Position numbers and translations under genes: made by a program. A DNA stretch of 64,000 bases, taken from contig JAFJTR010000001.1 of the NCBI GenBank assembly GCA_022559985.1, forward strand, positions 682,001 through 746,000, written 5' to 3'. Of the stretch, positions 22,320 through 34,900 are shown piece by piece. Within the stretch, counting starts at the first letter, position 1. Every line of letters starts with the position of its first letter. The stretch comes from Parastagonospora avenae f. sp. tritici 18332-5 (taxonomy: Eukaryota > Ascomycota > Dothideomycetes > Pleosporales > Phaeosphaeriaceae). A model generated the notes under the pieces. That model was not told the DNA's origin and searched no databases. It saw only the letters and a list, made by a program, of their open reading frames with translations.

Positions 22320-24258
22320 CTACTCAGCAAAGCCCAAAATATTCTTCATCACCTTCCTAAGTCTTTCCACTTCCCAGCCACTTTCCCGTGCCCTCCAGGC
22401 CACGAAAAAGTCGGGCCGAACAAGCACACATCCATCTTCCTCGACACCACATTTGGCCGCCCACTCAAGATACGTGTCTTCCCACTCTAAGCCGTAACCA
22501 ATCCCAACAACTTTGATGACAACACCCATGTCGTTCTTGATGACCTGAGCCGAGTCTTTCCAGCTCCCTCCTCCGATGCTAGTGAACAATGTAAACTGGC
22601 ATTTACCTGCGATGTCGAGCGTGGATACGAGCGGCCCAGCTATCTTCTTTCCGAGCCATACGTGCGGAAGCCGACGACCAGGATAAGTACCTGGTTCGTA
22701 GTGCTGTTGCGGGCGCTCGATCTCCCGCTGTGACGGTCTGAAGGGTTCCATTTCGTCTTGCGTGTCGACGGCGAAAGAATTATACGTCTGGCCCATCGCG
22801 GTCCCAAGAGCGTGCAATTCCCGATCTTGCAATTTGGTTGCGTCGCGGATCGCCTTTCTGCGCTCCCTTCCTTCTTTGGTGTTGGCTATCAGACTAAGCT
22901 TGTTCTTCTTCATGTCTTCCTCGCTGATGCCGTAGGGTTGGAGGCCGAGTATGCCCCAGGAACCGATGTCCATGCGGAGGATGTCGTTGGATTCCGTGAC
23001 CAAGTCTGCCCCAACAGGTTGGCGCTCGGTGTTGTATGTAGACAGCAAGGACGGATGTGCGAGCTTCTTCTCTACCATCGCGATCTTCCAAGCGAGATTG
23101 AAGGCGTCTTGGATGCACGTGTTCGACCCCAGGCCAAGTGTAGGTGGGTGTCGGTGAATGGCGTCGCCTAGGCAATAGCTGCGTTTCGTCAGTCTTTCTT
23201 CTCAGTATCTGAAATGCATCCCTGTGCACGTCGCCATCTTCACATAATACTCACACGTTCCCCTTGCTTATCACGTCTGCGCTACTCTCATTAATCACCC
23301 ACCCGCTGACATCCAGAATCTCCACTTCAACACTGTCATCTCCAATGTGATCTTTCACAATTACCTTCCACTCTGCAAAACTCCTTTTCGGGTTAGGAGC
23401 ATGCGGCCCTTTCGGAAGGAACACAAAAACCCACTCCGTCCATGGCTTTACCTGCCTCATCACGCCCACGAACGGATAGTCTTTCTCCAAGCGCAACGAA
23501 ACATGCAAGTTGCCTTGCCTGTGTGTCATCAAGTGCGTCATATTCGCGCGTAGGAGGACATTGTACGCAAAACCCCCTCCAGAAAGCGTCGTAAATGGTA
23601 AATCCAAAATTTTCGCAACATTGCTCCGCCCTCCATCCGCGCCGAAGATGTACTTTGTCCGGATCTTGTATTCAACGCCATTGACTTCATCAACCACACT
23701 CGCCACAATCTTCCTCTCACCCTGACCCCCCTCTTCCTCCACAAACGTCACCAACCTCGTATCGAACCGCACACTCCACCCGTTCCCACTCGCCCACTTC
23801 AACAAAACAGGCTCCATCAAACTCTGCGGCAAATCCAGATACTTGCACGGACTGATGCAGTCATATTCGCCTTTTCGCTCCCCATTGCCCCACGCATAGT
23901 TGCGCGCGTACTCTTCGCCAGCCATGGTTTCGCACCAGCGGTAGTGGCGGATGACTTCGTCGCCGTTGCCAAGACGAACGCATTCTTCGTAGACGGAGGG
24001 GTCGAGGTCGCGCAGGCATTCGAGAGCGGGTGGGTTGGTCATGTGTGCGCGAGGGGTTTTGGCGGGGCCGGGCGCGGAGGAGATGAGTAGGCCTTGGAGC
24101 TTGTGGCGGGCGAGGAAACAGGCGAGGGATGCACCGGCGGGTCCGGCACCGATGATTAGGTAGTCTGTCGATATCGTATGGGTGGAAGTGGAGGTTTGGG
24201 GGCAGATATGGCCGGGGGTGGAAGACATGGTGAAGAGGGGGAAGGCTGAGATGGACAA
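22320..24258 (-). CDS. FAD-dependent aromatic hydroxylase (phenol 2-monooxygenase-like)
   Basis: Probable class A flavoprotein monooxygenase that hydroxylates a phenolic ring using NAD(P)H and oxygen. Exons: 24258-23255 and 23178-22320 (620 aa); the 76-bp intron has a GTGAGT donor and ACGCAG acceptor and is phase 2. Motifs in order: GAGPAG Rossmann fingerprint at 37-42, an Arg-containing AHMTNPPALECLRDL block, the FGADGGRSNVAKIL DG motif near 210, and GDAIHRHPP with GLGSNTCIQDAFNLAWK (GD motif, about 338-365), which spans the splice site. The C-terminal part resembles the thioredoxin-like domain of phenol hydroxylases (RPDFFVAWRA). Met1 at 24258 precedes another in-frame Met at 24228. There is no signal peptide. 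It could equally act in aromatic catabolism or in secondary metabolism; the adjacent genes do not decide. Confidence 0.85.
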
Positions 24259-24897
24259 GGCTGAGATGACTCTTTGACAGAGTTGCTAGAACGTGAGGAT
24301 GTACTGGAGGGAAAACAGAGTATTCGGTCTTCTTAAGCAAGTACTAACGAACTATACAGCAGATTGACCTTTCAAGAGAGGGGCATGCGATTTACTGCTG
24401 AAGACAAGACATAATGAAGAGAAGTAGCAGAGACACGGGGGAGATATAGCCTACAAAGCTTCAACTGAAGAACCACATCAGGACAGCACATGTAATGATC
24501 CAAGGCTACGCTTCACTACCCAACTACGGTAGGCGCCTTACACGATCACCGTGTTGGAAGCGACCCGGGGGCCAAACAACGCCTATGGGATCGATTGGTA
24601 TTATTTAAGGCGTCTCGCTTGTGACCGGGTTTTCTAGGCAAAGCATGGGTCTCACTGGAACGATGCATGGTGTGCAGTACGTAGCTGAGGCGTATGTAAG
24701 CACACATTGAGGCTAGTGGAGGCACATTACACCGATGAGGAAACCCGACGAAAGCCGGAACTAGGTAATCGTTGCTGGTTGCTTGGTAAAATCCCCTATT
24801 TTTAACATATGGACTGCGGAGTACATTCCGGGCCGCTTCATCGCCGCATGCTAACTACATTCCTTTGTTCTTGCTCGAGGCAAACTGCACACCGCCA
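24259..24897. other. Intergenic region upstream of the FAD monooxygenase
   Basis: About 640 bp between the monooxygenase start and the stop codon of the helicase gene, both on the minus strand. It holds the monooxygenase promoter and the helicase 3' UTR. I see no further feature. Confidence 0.5.
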
Positions 24898-27800
24898 TTA
24901 CTCCATCTCAGTTGCACGTGTAACGCCGTCGACAGCATTGTGATTCTGCCCACCAACTGAAGACCCGCACTCTGGACATTTGGCAAGCTGCATAGGCATT
25001 CCGCATTCACCGATCGCAAACTGCAAGTGTCAGTGGTTAATCTTTGAAGAAAGGAAAGAAATACTTACCGGATGGCCTTTAACGCATTTATACCAGTGTC
25101 CCGAATGTGTCGCGATACCCCCAGGTCCAGTGACCATCGCCCTCTTAATCGCCTCGATTTCCTCCTTGGTCACCTCTGCATAGAATTCCTTGCCCAACAG
25201 CCTTAGCGAGTACTCAACTGCCTTACCCAGTTCTTTGGCTCTTTTGAATGGCTGCTCGCAAAGTTCTGCCGCTTGCTCGAGAAGCTGTTTCGCCTTTTCG
25301 CGGTGGTCTTCGACTTGCTTGCGATCTTCATCCTGCACGAGGCCAGATGAGCTCAGAAGTTGTGCAACGCGTGAACAATACAGCGTTGTCTCAACCGCGA
25401 GCTTTTGAAGACTGTCTTTCTTACAGCTGTCAATCGAGATGATGCAATCATTGAGGTACGCTCCAGCTTGTGTGACCAGAAGATTGCCCAGCGCATCAGG
25501 AATCGTGGCTTCGGCGGGGACTTTGTCCTTGATCGAGCGAGCAACCGCAAACTTGTCTTCCAACAAGACGCATTGGACCTTAAGGAGTAGATGTCCACCG
25601 TGCTTGATGCGCTCGTCGCCTCCTTGCTGGATAGCCAGGTCTGAAGAGTTCAAATTGAGACGTGCAAAAGCGCTATCGAGACCATGATTCTTTTTTAAAG
25701 CATGTAGGGTAGCTTGGTGTAATTTGCTTGCAGGCTGATGCTTTGTGGCCGTTCTCCTCTGAAACGATGTGATGCGTTGCTCAAGCCGCTGAGAATCTGC
25801 ATATCGACTCTCCACTAATGTGATAAGCCAATACCTGATGTTTTCGAGGGTGCGTGCCGCGGCATCTGGATCCCTTGGAATCGTGAAGTCAGGAATGACA
25901 GTCTTGCGAGAGACCTCAATTCCAGTTCTCAACTCCTCGAGCTTGGTCTCTAGCTCGTGTAGCTCTTGCTGGCTACTGACGATGAAGCGCTTGGTCATCT
26001 CGTCAATGACGGCCTTGTTGATGAGTCGATTGTATCGCTGGGTATCAGACTGGCGAATTGACGTCTTGCAGAATGGACACTGTGGTACGTTGACTACTAA
26101 CTGAGCATTCTCCCGGAGCCCAATGTAGTGACCGGTCAGAGGATCTTGCTCATATACCTCCTTTAAGTCGATGTGGCCATCCAGAATTTCGATAGTGAAG
26201 AAATGACCACAGCTGAGAGCGATGATAGGTGATTCATCTAGGTCAATTTCGAAGTAGGTCTTCATTTCGAGCATGTCTGGCTTCTCGTCCAGCTTCATTC
26301 CACACTGTTGGCAACAGTCGGTAGGGCACACTTCACCACAGATACTGGGGCACTGATGGCCGCAATGGAACACCTTTGTACAGCGCTCATCGCAAGGCAA
26401 TCTGTCGCAGAGAGCTGAGCACGGCATTGTGCAACGTCTCTGATGTTCGCAAGACCACTCGCAGCTTCGGCTGCAGGGAGCACATGGCTCGTGGCACTTA
26501 TGGGGGCATCTGCTGTGCTTGCATCGTACCTTCAACATAGTCAGTGATGCGATTCGTTCAGTTAATGTTGGTACTCACCTCGCAGGGCTTCTGGCACAAA
26601 CCACAATCGGTACCGTCATGGCAATAACGATCGCAGGCATGGTTACACGTGCCCATCTTCCTGTGGCACTTCTCCGTACATTTCGCATGCTTTCCACCAC
26701 TGATTTATTATCAAGAGTCTTGCTGTAGCAACGGCCACAAGATCCAGGACATCGGTGGCCGCAGGGCAAGGTTGATTTGCAGAGCTCGGGGCATCGAAAG
26801 CCTGCCATTTTGACATCTTGAGAACATTTGACGACAATATTGTGGTCGCATCCGGGGACCTGCTTCGAAACTGGTACGTGGCATGGAATGCTCGTAAGAT
26901 CAAGTGTCAAGTGACAGGAAATGCCATTGTGAATGTGACCACAAGGGAGCCGGATGTCGTCGACCTTGGTCATGCATTTCCCGCACGACTCGCCGCAAGT
27001 TTGTTTCTGACATGCATGGCCACAGGGCTCGTGAGACCGCTCGCACGGTTCTTCGCAGCGAAAAGCGGCGTGCATGGCTTTTGAATGACACCTAGCGAGG
27101 CAGCTGTGTCCGCAGTCTAGACGATCGATGCATGCCTCTCGGCAACCTCCCTCAGGACTGAACTTGGCGAAATCCTCAGGTTCACAGATCTCCATAACTT
27201 TCTCGGGATGTCGGGGGCAGCATAGACCGAGAGACTGACCCACTGAGTCTTTTGCACGCAGCATACCGATAGCATGCTGCCACATATCGACAGTGGTGTA
27301 TGTATCCGCGTTTCCAATGATATACATTCCGTGCTTGGCCCGGCTGAGAAGGACATTTATCTGGTTTGAGGTTTTGAGGAAACCAACCTTCTGAGCCTTA
27401 TTGCTTCGCACCAACGATATGATGACGACCTTGGCTTCTTCACCCTGGAAGTTGTCGACTGTTGCGATTCGAAGGAGGTCGGAAAATTGCTTCTTTTCAA
27501 GAGGTTTCCTCCCCTGTTCTGCTGCTGCAGCGACTCGCTGATCTTGCGGAGTGTCGCTGACAGTGAAGCCATCTTTCTCAAGTGCTTCTTCGTCGCGTTC
27601 GCTTAGCACTATCTCAAAGTCGTCGCGCATGGCTGCGCGCAGTTTTTGAAGTTGACCAGTATAAGGCGTCAAGACCGCAATGTCGCTCCTCTTGTAAAGA
27701 CCCTGTCGAACGACGTGACGGACCATAGCATGTACCATCTGTACCTCCCATGAATTTGACCTAGACTTGCTGTGCTGGATCTCCATCTGTTTGTCATCTT

Positions 27801-30800
27801 CAAGGTGGGTATGGTCTAGCCAGAAGACATTTGCTCGCATACCAACAACATTTCGCATGTTGATTGTCGAAGTGTGGTCAACAAGCTTTCCATAGAGTGT
27901 CTCTCGAATGAGTGTGGAGATCTCGGGACGCATGCGCCGTTGCACGTTAAGCTGGGCAACATGAACCAAAGGCCTACCAGCTACGCCCACTGATAATCGC
28001 TCGAACTGACTCTTGTCAAGCTGATGATTCTTTCCACGTTCGCTCTCGAGGGAAAGATCGTCAAAGTTGGAGACTGATGGCCTAAGCTGCTCGTGATCAC
28101 CGATCTGGATACAATGCTCCACTGTTGGAAGGAGCGCCGATATCATGTGCGGTTCCAGAATCTCACCAGCTTCTTCGCAGACCAGAACCTTGCAAGCGAC
28201 ATGCTTGAGTAATGACATACGGCCCGCCAGGCCAGAAGTGGTCAGCCCAATGACATCAGCTCCCTGTAAGACTCGACGACTAGCCTCCGCATGAACGTTG
28301 TCTAGATTCTTCTGTGTGTTGGCTGCACCCTTCACAACTACATATAATTCTCCGACTTTTGCTTTGTGTATCTCCTCGACCCAGTGACGAATCAGTAGTT
28401 GTCTCTCCTGGTATGTAAGAGCATATACATTCGTAGCCGCTTTCCGAAGGATGTTGGCAAGATTCGTGATTGGTGGCGGTGAGCCGGCCAACGCTAGAGT
28501 AGGAAAGGGGCCCGTGTTGCTCCAGATATCGAAGGGATGGCGTCTAACCATCGTGAAGCCCTCATCATCTATTTGACTCAATTGGCAATGTATGTTTTCG
28601 TATTCTTCGGAGATGTGTTGCTCCAGATCACTCCAATCTGGCCTGTTGCGCATGTGTCGTAGATCATTGAGAACATTGTTCACGTCCGTCTTGTAACTAT
28701 CCAGGCTGATATAAGCGTCGTATGCAGAAGACCTCTCTGATTTGGTGTTCTGTTCAGACCTTCTGAGTTCTCGAAGATTATGATTTGCGAGCACTGTCGA
28801 TTTGCTCTGTCCACCAACACGGATGACTTTTGTGACGCCGACATTGACGAGGTGTTCAAGGAACTGATCCAAGGCGTGATTGGTATAGCATCTACAATAA
28901 GGTTAGTGTCTTAGTTCCAGCACATAATGAAAACCTGGCAATGAGTAAGGAAGTCCTTAGGGTGAGATGTACTTACACGACTAATATGGGGCCCAGATTT
29001 GCTTTCTCCTTGATTTCCAACAACACCCTCATCAAGTGCAAGCCTAAGTAGCTCTTTCCTGTGCCGGGTGGACCTTGAATGAATGCAAATTCGCGTGTCA
29101 ATGCAGCTACAAGAGCACAGCATTGACCACGATCCAGGCTGGTCTTGGCTTCGATTTTGCCGAGAAGGTCGTCGTCGTCGCAGGTAGCAGTAGGCCCAAC
29201 ACACAGACTCGTGTTATCATCGCTCGCGATGATTTTCAAAGGAAACCTGAATCCAGCGTGCCGTGCATAAAGTGGTGGTGGGATATCATGGCAGGTCGTG
29301 ACACCCGATGATGCCTCCAGACGGGCGGGGACGATCCACTGGTAAAATGGCATACCACCGGTGCGTTGCATACTCTGTAGGTTCTCAAGGATCGGCACGA
29401 AAGTAGCCGGCATAACTTTGGGGTACTCTAGGAACATACCCTGACATCGACCTGCAACAGCTCGCATCAGGAGCTCCAGAGTCGCCTTGTCTTGTGTCAT
29501 CAACTGAGCAGTAATGGTGAAAAGTCCATTGCTCTGCATGATCTCCCCATCTTCATCCTTTGCACCTTTTCGAACAAGTGTCAAAAACATATATTGCACG
29601 ATTTCATTCTGGATCCAGACGTATGAGAGCAGAGATCCATTCTCCAGACGCCTCGATTCTTCCCACCATTTGACCTGTGCAGCGAAGGACTTGAGGGCAA
29701 TGTTTTGCGGAGAGGGGAACGACATCTGTATCTCCAAAGCTCGGTGGAATACCACCCGGCTTATATGAACATCAGCATACCAATATGCTCGCATGTCGCC
29801 ATGCTGGAAACGAGGATTGTTCATAGCATTTCGATCGCGACTGACAGTCTGCATCAGGTTTGACAGCGTGCCTTTAAGCTCCCCGAATTTGTCGTGCCGG
29901 AATAAGCGGAAATGGGTGTCGATGTGACGCTGGGTAGGATCTTCGAGGAAATGGGGCTGGTCTGGATCCGTAAGCGGCAAAAATTCTTTTGCGTCACTCA
30001 TGATTTCGTCTCGAGTAGGGAAGATGACAATCTCAGCCATGTCTAGCTTATCGTTGTCGTGGCGGTTACTTGGTAGTACTAAATCGCGCGGGTAGGAAGA
30101 GGTCTTGCTCATAATGCGCGCATAATCACCGTCCTCTCCCGATGAAGCTGTGAAGAGCAGCCCATTTGCGCGAGCTACCATATCGCGTATGCAGCGCAAA
30201 TTGTTCGCAACAAGGGTAGATGCCACTGAAGGTCTGTCCGGGGCAAAAGTAGTTCCGGCCGCTCCAAGAGCATCGGTTAAGGCTTTCAGGTCATCGTTGA
30301 AGCGTGCGCGAGACTCGCGTTTCAATAACTCGCGGAGGGCAACCGAGAGAGCAACCAGCGTAAACTCAAGTATATCTAATGAAGCATCTGGATTATTCTT
30401 CGTTCGCAAGCTGATCAGTAGCTCGCAAATGTGTTGAAAGAATGGTATGGCCCTCGTGCCATTGGCACCGCTGATGAAGTTGTAGATAGAGCCGATATAT
30501 GTATCTACAGCGAGGCCATCCAGGATAGATGAGTGCGTAATAGTGAGAAGAAACTGCTGGCAATTCCTAACGTGCTGCGCCGCTTCGCTATCTCGTACCC
30601 GCATGTTCAAGATTGCGCCGATGTGGTGACGACCTTGATGATCTTGATCGTCTGTGTCCAAATCCTTGGGTAATTGTTGAAAGAGGTCCCGGTCGCCTTC
30701 TTCGAGAATGTTGAGTGCGCCTCCCCACAGCTGCTGCATAGTGCGACTTGAGCTTGGCTCGGAGCTTAGATGACGCTTCCAAGCACTGTAGGATTTCTTC

Positions 30801-31021
30801 GCCTGACGTTGTTCTGAGGTTTCGGGCATTCGGGCTGGCCTATTGTTGCGGTGATTCTGGCCATCCGAATGAACATCGTGCGTGTAAGAACAGTTCTTGC
30901 GGTTGCAGGTGCCCTTATTCTGAAACTCAAAGCATATGTTGGGCCTGCTATGGTTCTCGCGTCCCGCAGTGGTACCGCCACGACCTCGTCCCCGGCCGCG
31001 ACCGCGATCGCGATCGGCCAT
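24898..31021 (-). CDS. NFX1-type zinc-finger SF1 helicase (ZNFX1 / Hrr1 / SAD-3-like), with an apparent frameshift
   Basis: Probable RNA helicase of small-RNA-directed silencing; relatives are S. pombe Hrr1, Neurospora SAD-3 (meiotic silencing) and animal ZNFX1. Exons: 31021-28977, 28891-26579, 26529-25069, 25020-24898; introns are 85, 49 and 48 bp. About 1980 aa if the frame is restored. Order: RG-rich N-terminus; CCCH finger (NICFEFQNKGTCNRKNC...H, about residue 28); Walker A GPPGTGKS near 650; CEEAGE, GDHEQLRP, QRRMRPEI, TVDNFQGEE and NVLLSRAKHG helicase motifs; an NFX1-type Cys/His array; a C-terminal HWYKCVKGHP...CPECG finger whose last Cys pair is in the 41-codon last exon. Between the CGRCYSKT and HAKC segments (about 26690-26715) the frame jumps by one missing base; read straight, it stops at 26575. 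An ATG at 31087 could extend the N-terminus by 22 aa. Confidence 0.85.
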
Positions 31022-31717
31022 GTTGCTCGGAGGTGCGCTTGACGTGTGCTCCTTGCCGCAATGCAGAGAGGCGTGCAAGGTGCACAATAGAACGTAGTCG
31101 AAATGTGCGCCGCCGCGTCGAAATTTCCGTCGTTGGGTTGAAAGCGGTGGTATTGAGGTGCAGAAGTTTTATCGTGGAAGGTGCGGTCGGAGCGTGCCTT
31201 CTGGCGTGCGGTGAGAGTGAAGATGAAGCAGACTTGGCCGCGCGTTGAGACATATTTTGCAAACGGTGATCGTGAACGTGAACATGACAAGGATAAGGAT
31301 GTCGTGCAGTAGCAAAGAAGAATAAACGCGGTGAGATGTGAGCAATGGCTGCGTCAAGAGGAAAAGCACGCTCAGTGCTAGGGCCGTCTACGAAGGTAAG
31401 AGACGGCCGGACCGCTGCAGGTAGCCGTATTGCAGGAAGGAGACATACATGAGGGGAGTGCGGATGAGATGAGACATATATACACTTGAAAGGCATAGGC
31501 AGGTGCTGCAAAAGCACCGACTAGAATTACTCTGTCTATTTGTAGTTTGCTTTTACATGTGCTCATGGACGCATTGCAAATGCACATGCGTCATGCTATG
31601 CTATGCACCAACCCCGAGATCATGAGGCAAACGCTGTATGCGACCTGAGATGGTACCTATGTAGTCGTGGCGCAATTCGTACACATGGAATAATAAACGT
31701 GCTCTTTGTCGGCACTT
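31022..31717. other. Intergenic region between NAT1 and the helicase
   Basis: About 700 bp on the 5' side of the helicase gene and the 3' side of NAT1, both transcribed to the left. It contains the helicase promoter. A long minus frame that enters it (31517-30948) is a shadow of the helicase exon. Nothing else is seen. Confidence 0.5.
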
Positions 31718-34370
31718 CTACTGCTTGAAAACAGTAGCGTCGCTCCACCGACTGGCGGCCTTTGCCCGATAGTCGTCCTTAACCTGCTTCTCACTCTTCC
31801 ACTCCTCCAACAGCCCAAACCCGGCAAGTGCTTGCTGTATCGTAACATCGGAGAGATCCAGAACCTTGATCAAGTCCTGCTCGTTCTGAGAATTGGAGGT
31901 GCTGTCAAGGATGTGTCGGACGTTGTAGGCAGCTTGAAGATGCGACGCGCTCTCGGGGTGCTTCTGAAGGAAGGAATCGTTGTACGCTTTGAGGTCAGCA
32001 TCAACCGCCGGCGTAGTGAATGCCTCCTTAATGACTTGCGATACTTCTGATGACAGAGGTTCGGATAGTTTCGCGACTATCTCGGTTAGCAGATTGCTGA
32101 CAAGGGGTGGAGGAGACTTACTTGTCTGGCGGAAGCGGATGCTCTGTTCATGCACCGTGGGGTCTTCGGGGTCAACCTCGCGTGCAGCTTGGAGACACTT
32201 TAGGGCGAGTAGATACTTCTCTGTTTTTTATTATGTCAGCAAAATTCTGAGGTTCACGCAAGATCCGAACGTACTGCGCCGCAGGTAGACCTCGAAGCCG
32301 ACGTTTTGAGCCTCAACATTCTTAGGGCTGAGCTCGAGCATGGGCCGCAGGAATCGTAAAGCTGCTTCTAATGGCTCCTTGGTTTGTAGCAGTTTTGTGC
32401 CCGTCGGGTCTGTGTCTTCTTTCTTGGTCTCGCCGTCATCCGCCTTGGCTGTTGCTTTCGCAGCAGCTGCCGCTTTCTTATCTGCTTCGGCTTTCTCTGC
32501 CTTCTCTTTGTCTTTCTTCGCCTTCTTTTCAGCTTTCTTGCGTTCTGCGGGTTCCATCTTCTCCAGATCATATTGCTCCGGGTTTGATATTCTGGGGTCG
32601 TCGGCGAGTCTCAGATATATCTCAACGGCTTGAATGGCTGCGCGTGTGAAGAACGGATGATTGCGGAGGTGATCTTCCCATCTGACCATGTCCATGTACG
32701 CACGAATTTGGCCTTTGCGCAGCGAGAAACTGTGGAAGTCAAATTGGTCCTCATGCCATACGTCGAAGATGTCAGCGATGGCAGTGAAGCGCTTGAGTGC
32801 ATGGCCAAAGTCCTGTTTTCGGAGATACGCCTCGCCGTCTTCAAGCAGATACCACATGCACTGCATGTCGTGAAGGTCGCCAAGGGGGCCGCCAACTGTT
32901 TCGTTGCGCGTGAACTTGCTCATGGTGCTTAACGCCTTCTCGTTTTCGTTGTTCCGGAGCTGGTACTTGGCGCACTTTGTGTTGATGTACCGATCCCTCT
33001 CGTCGAGTTGTCGAGCGTGCTCGATCGTCGCTGCAGCTTTCTGGACGTCACCAGCGTGCTTCTGTATCCGCGCCTTCGTTTGATGATAGTCCACCGACTT
33101 TGGTTCTAGCTCAATCAGCCGGTCTATGTATTCCGTGGCTTTCTTCAGATCGCGGCTTCGGACAAAGTTGTAATGTTGCGCGAGGAAGTAGAGCACGGAT
33201 TGCTCGAAACGCCTTGACGTGTCGCCGTTGGACTCGCCTTGCGCAGAACCATTGGCGTGCTTTTCCTCAGCATATCTGAGCACAAGTTCTTCGATAACCG
33301 CCTTCTTCTCTGCATCTTGGTAAAGCGATTTGATGTTCGGGAATGTCGAAGGCACGCCCTTGTTCAGCATGCGCCTAAGATACTCGTCCACAGCAGTCTT
33401 GAAGTCGTCTCCTGAAATGAACTCGAGGGGAATTCGTCTGGGCGCGTCGTTGCGATCGCTCTTTTTCGCGTAAGAGTCATACAAGTCCTTGAGCTTGGCG
33501 ATGTCTGCCTCGTTGGTGCGACTGAGACCCAGCGCCTTTTCCAGCCCATCGTAGTAAGCACGATACTCGTTGTTTCTGTCCAACAGTGTCCGATACGCTT
33601 TTTCGGCTTCCTCGTTCCTTCCGAGCTGAAGCAGATATTGTGCCTTCATCTCCAGAGCAGAGGTGCGATCCAAGCTGTTCCGCACAACCTCCTCCAAATG
33701 AGCCAGCGCGCGCTCGGTGTCTCCGGACTCGGCTATTATCATGTTCTTGTATAGTGTGGCTTCGGAGTGTTCGAGATCGGATTTGGGTGGGGTCTGCTTC
33801 AACGTCTCCTCGTACGTCTTCAGGATGTTCTCTGCCTCAGCGTAGTTGCCTGCTAGGTGGTACGCAATAGCGAGCGCGGTCCAATTCTGTCGCAATTGCG
33901 GGCGCTCCTGCATCATCTTGCGCCTGCTTTCGATGTACCCTTCGTAGTCGCGAATCTGGCATTGTAGAAGAGCGAGGTCGCGGAGAATGTTAAGCGAGTT
34001 CGGTTCGATTCTGAGGGCGAATTTGTATGCCTTGATCGCCTCCTCGTAATTCTTGACTGAACGCCATAGCAGGCCGTAGACATGCCACGTAATGTGCGAC
34101 CTCATGTCATTCTTGAGCGCTAGCTTGCAGAGGTTGAAAGCTTCCTCGCCCTGGCCTTGAGAGTTCAGGATGAGGGCTTTCATCGCCTGTGTGTCGCCAT
34201 GGTTGGGATGTTTTCGTAGAATCTGATCCGCTGCTTTGATACCTGGTGGGGTCAGTTTCCGCATATGACGCAATTGCTCAAAACGCACCCTTTTTGTACT
34301 GCTTGCCCTCGTAGAATTTGACAAGAGACTTGAAGAGCGTCTGCTCCTTGCTGGGTAGTGGCTGTGGCAT
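31718..34370 (-). CDS. NAT1: NatA N-terminal acetyltransferase auxiliary subunit (NAT1/NAA15-like)
   Basis: Ribosome-anchoring, TPR-rich scaffold of the NatA complex, which acetylates N-termini after Met removal; it partners the catalytic subunit Ard1/Naa10. Exons: 34370-34289, 34242-32275, 32220-32122, 32076-31718 (835 aa); introns are 46, 54 and 45 bp with GTGCGT/GTACGT/GTAAGT donors. The N-terminus MPQPLPSKEQTLFKSLVKFYE is the family hallmark. TPR-type helix pairs run almost throughout (for example HVYGLLWRSVKNYEEAIKAYKFALRIEPNS and NWTALAIAYHLAGNYAEAE). A Lys/Ala/Glu-rich charged insert sits near residues 615-660 in the usual place. The C-terminal NARP1 region ends with a short TPR-like LLALKCLQAAREVDPEDP and the LSDVTIQQALAGF block. 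The length matches fungal and animal homologues (about 830-870 aa). It is a housekeeping gene. Confidence 0.93.
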
Positions 34371-34900
34371 GATGGTGTGTCGATGGCGCAATGGAGGTGG
34401 CTATGGAGAGCTTCCAGCCGCAATTAACAGCGTCGGTAAGGCGAATGACTTTTCGGCGAAGGAGGGAGGGGAGAGTTAAGATGATCTACAGGACAGTGTC
34501 GACCATAGCGTATAGAACTCTCGGCACACGTACAGTGGTGGCTGGTGAGATGCCTGAGCCGCGCGACGTCGCCAGTGTGGGGAGCTCTGAAATTCGATGT
34601 CGGTGCTCCATGACCGCTAGCGTGGAAATTGACCCTCGATCGGCACGTGCTCTCATATTTCACGGGGTCTACCTTCATTCCTTCCATAGCTGCGTAGCCA
34701 GCATGCTGTGAATGTGTGTGCTTTTGTAAAGGTCTCGGTAGCTGCGAGATATTGTTCTGGCTCATTAACCTCCTTATTTATGCAAAGCCGCCCGCGCCTT
34801 CGAAAGGGCCGCACTAGATCTACTATGCATGTATACAGGAACGCTTCGGCAGCGTCCATAGGATACTGTACTAGAATTCCAGAGACCTATTGGGCTCAAA
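34371..34900. other. Intergenic region between the DNA glycosylase and NAT1
   Basis: 530 bp containing the NAT1 promoter and the glycosylase 3' UTR (both genes on the minus strand). Short open frames here overlap on both strands and are not convincing. Confidence 0.5.

Noticed and set aside
26591..26679. An 89-nt intron in the helicase that would restore the frame
   Set aside because: It would delete a conserved Cys/His finger (HAKC...CHDGTDC) that reads perfectly in the alternate frame; a one-base deletion or sequence error is simpler. Kept as an alternative in the findings.
30948..31517. 189-codon minus frame covering the helicase start
   Set aside because: It is out of frame with the helicase exon and has composition typical of a shadow of an RG-rich coding region.
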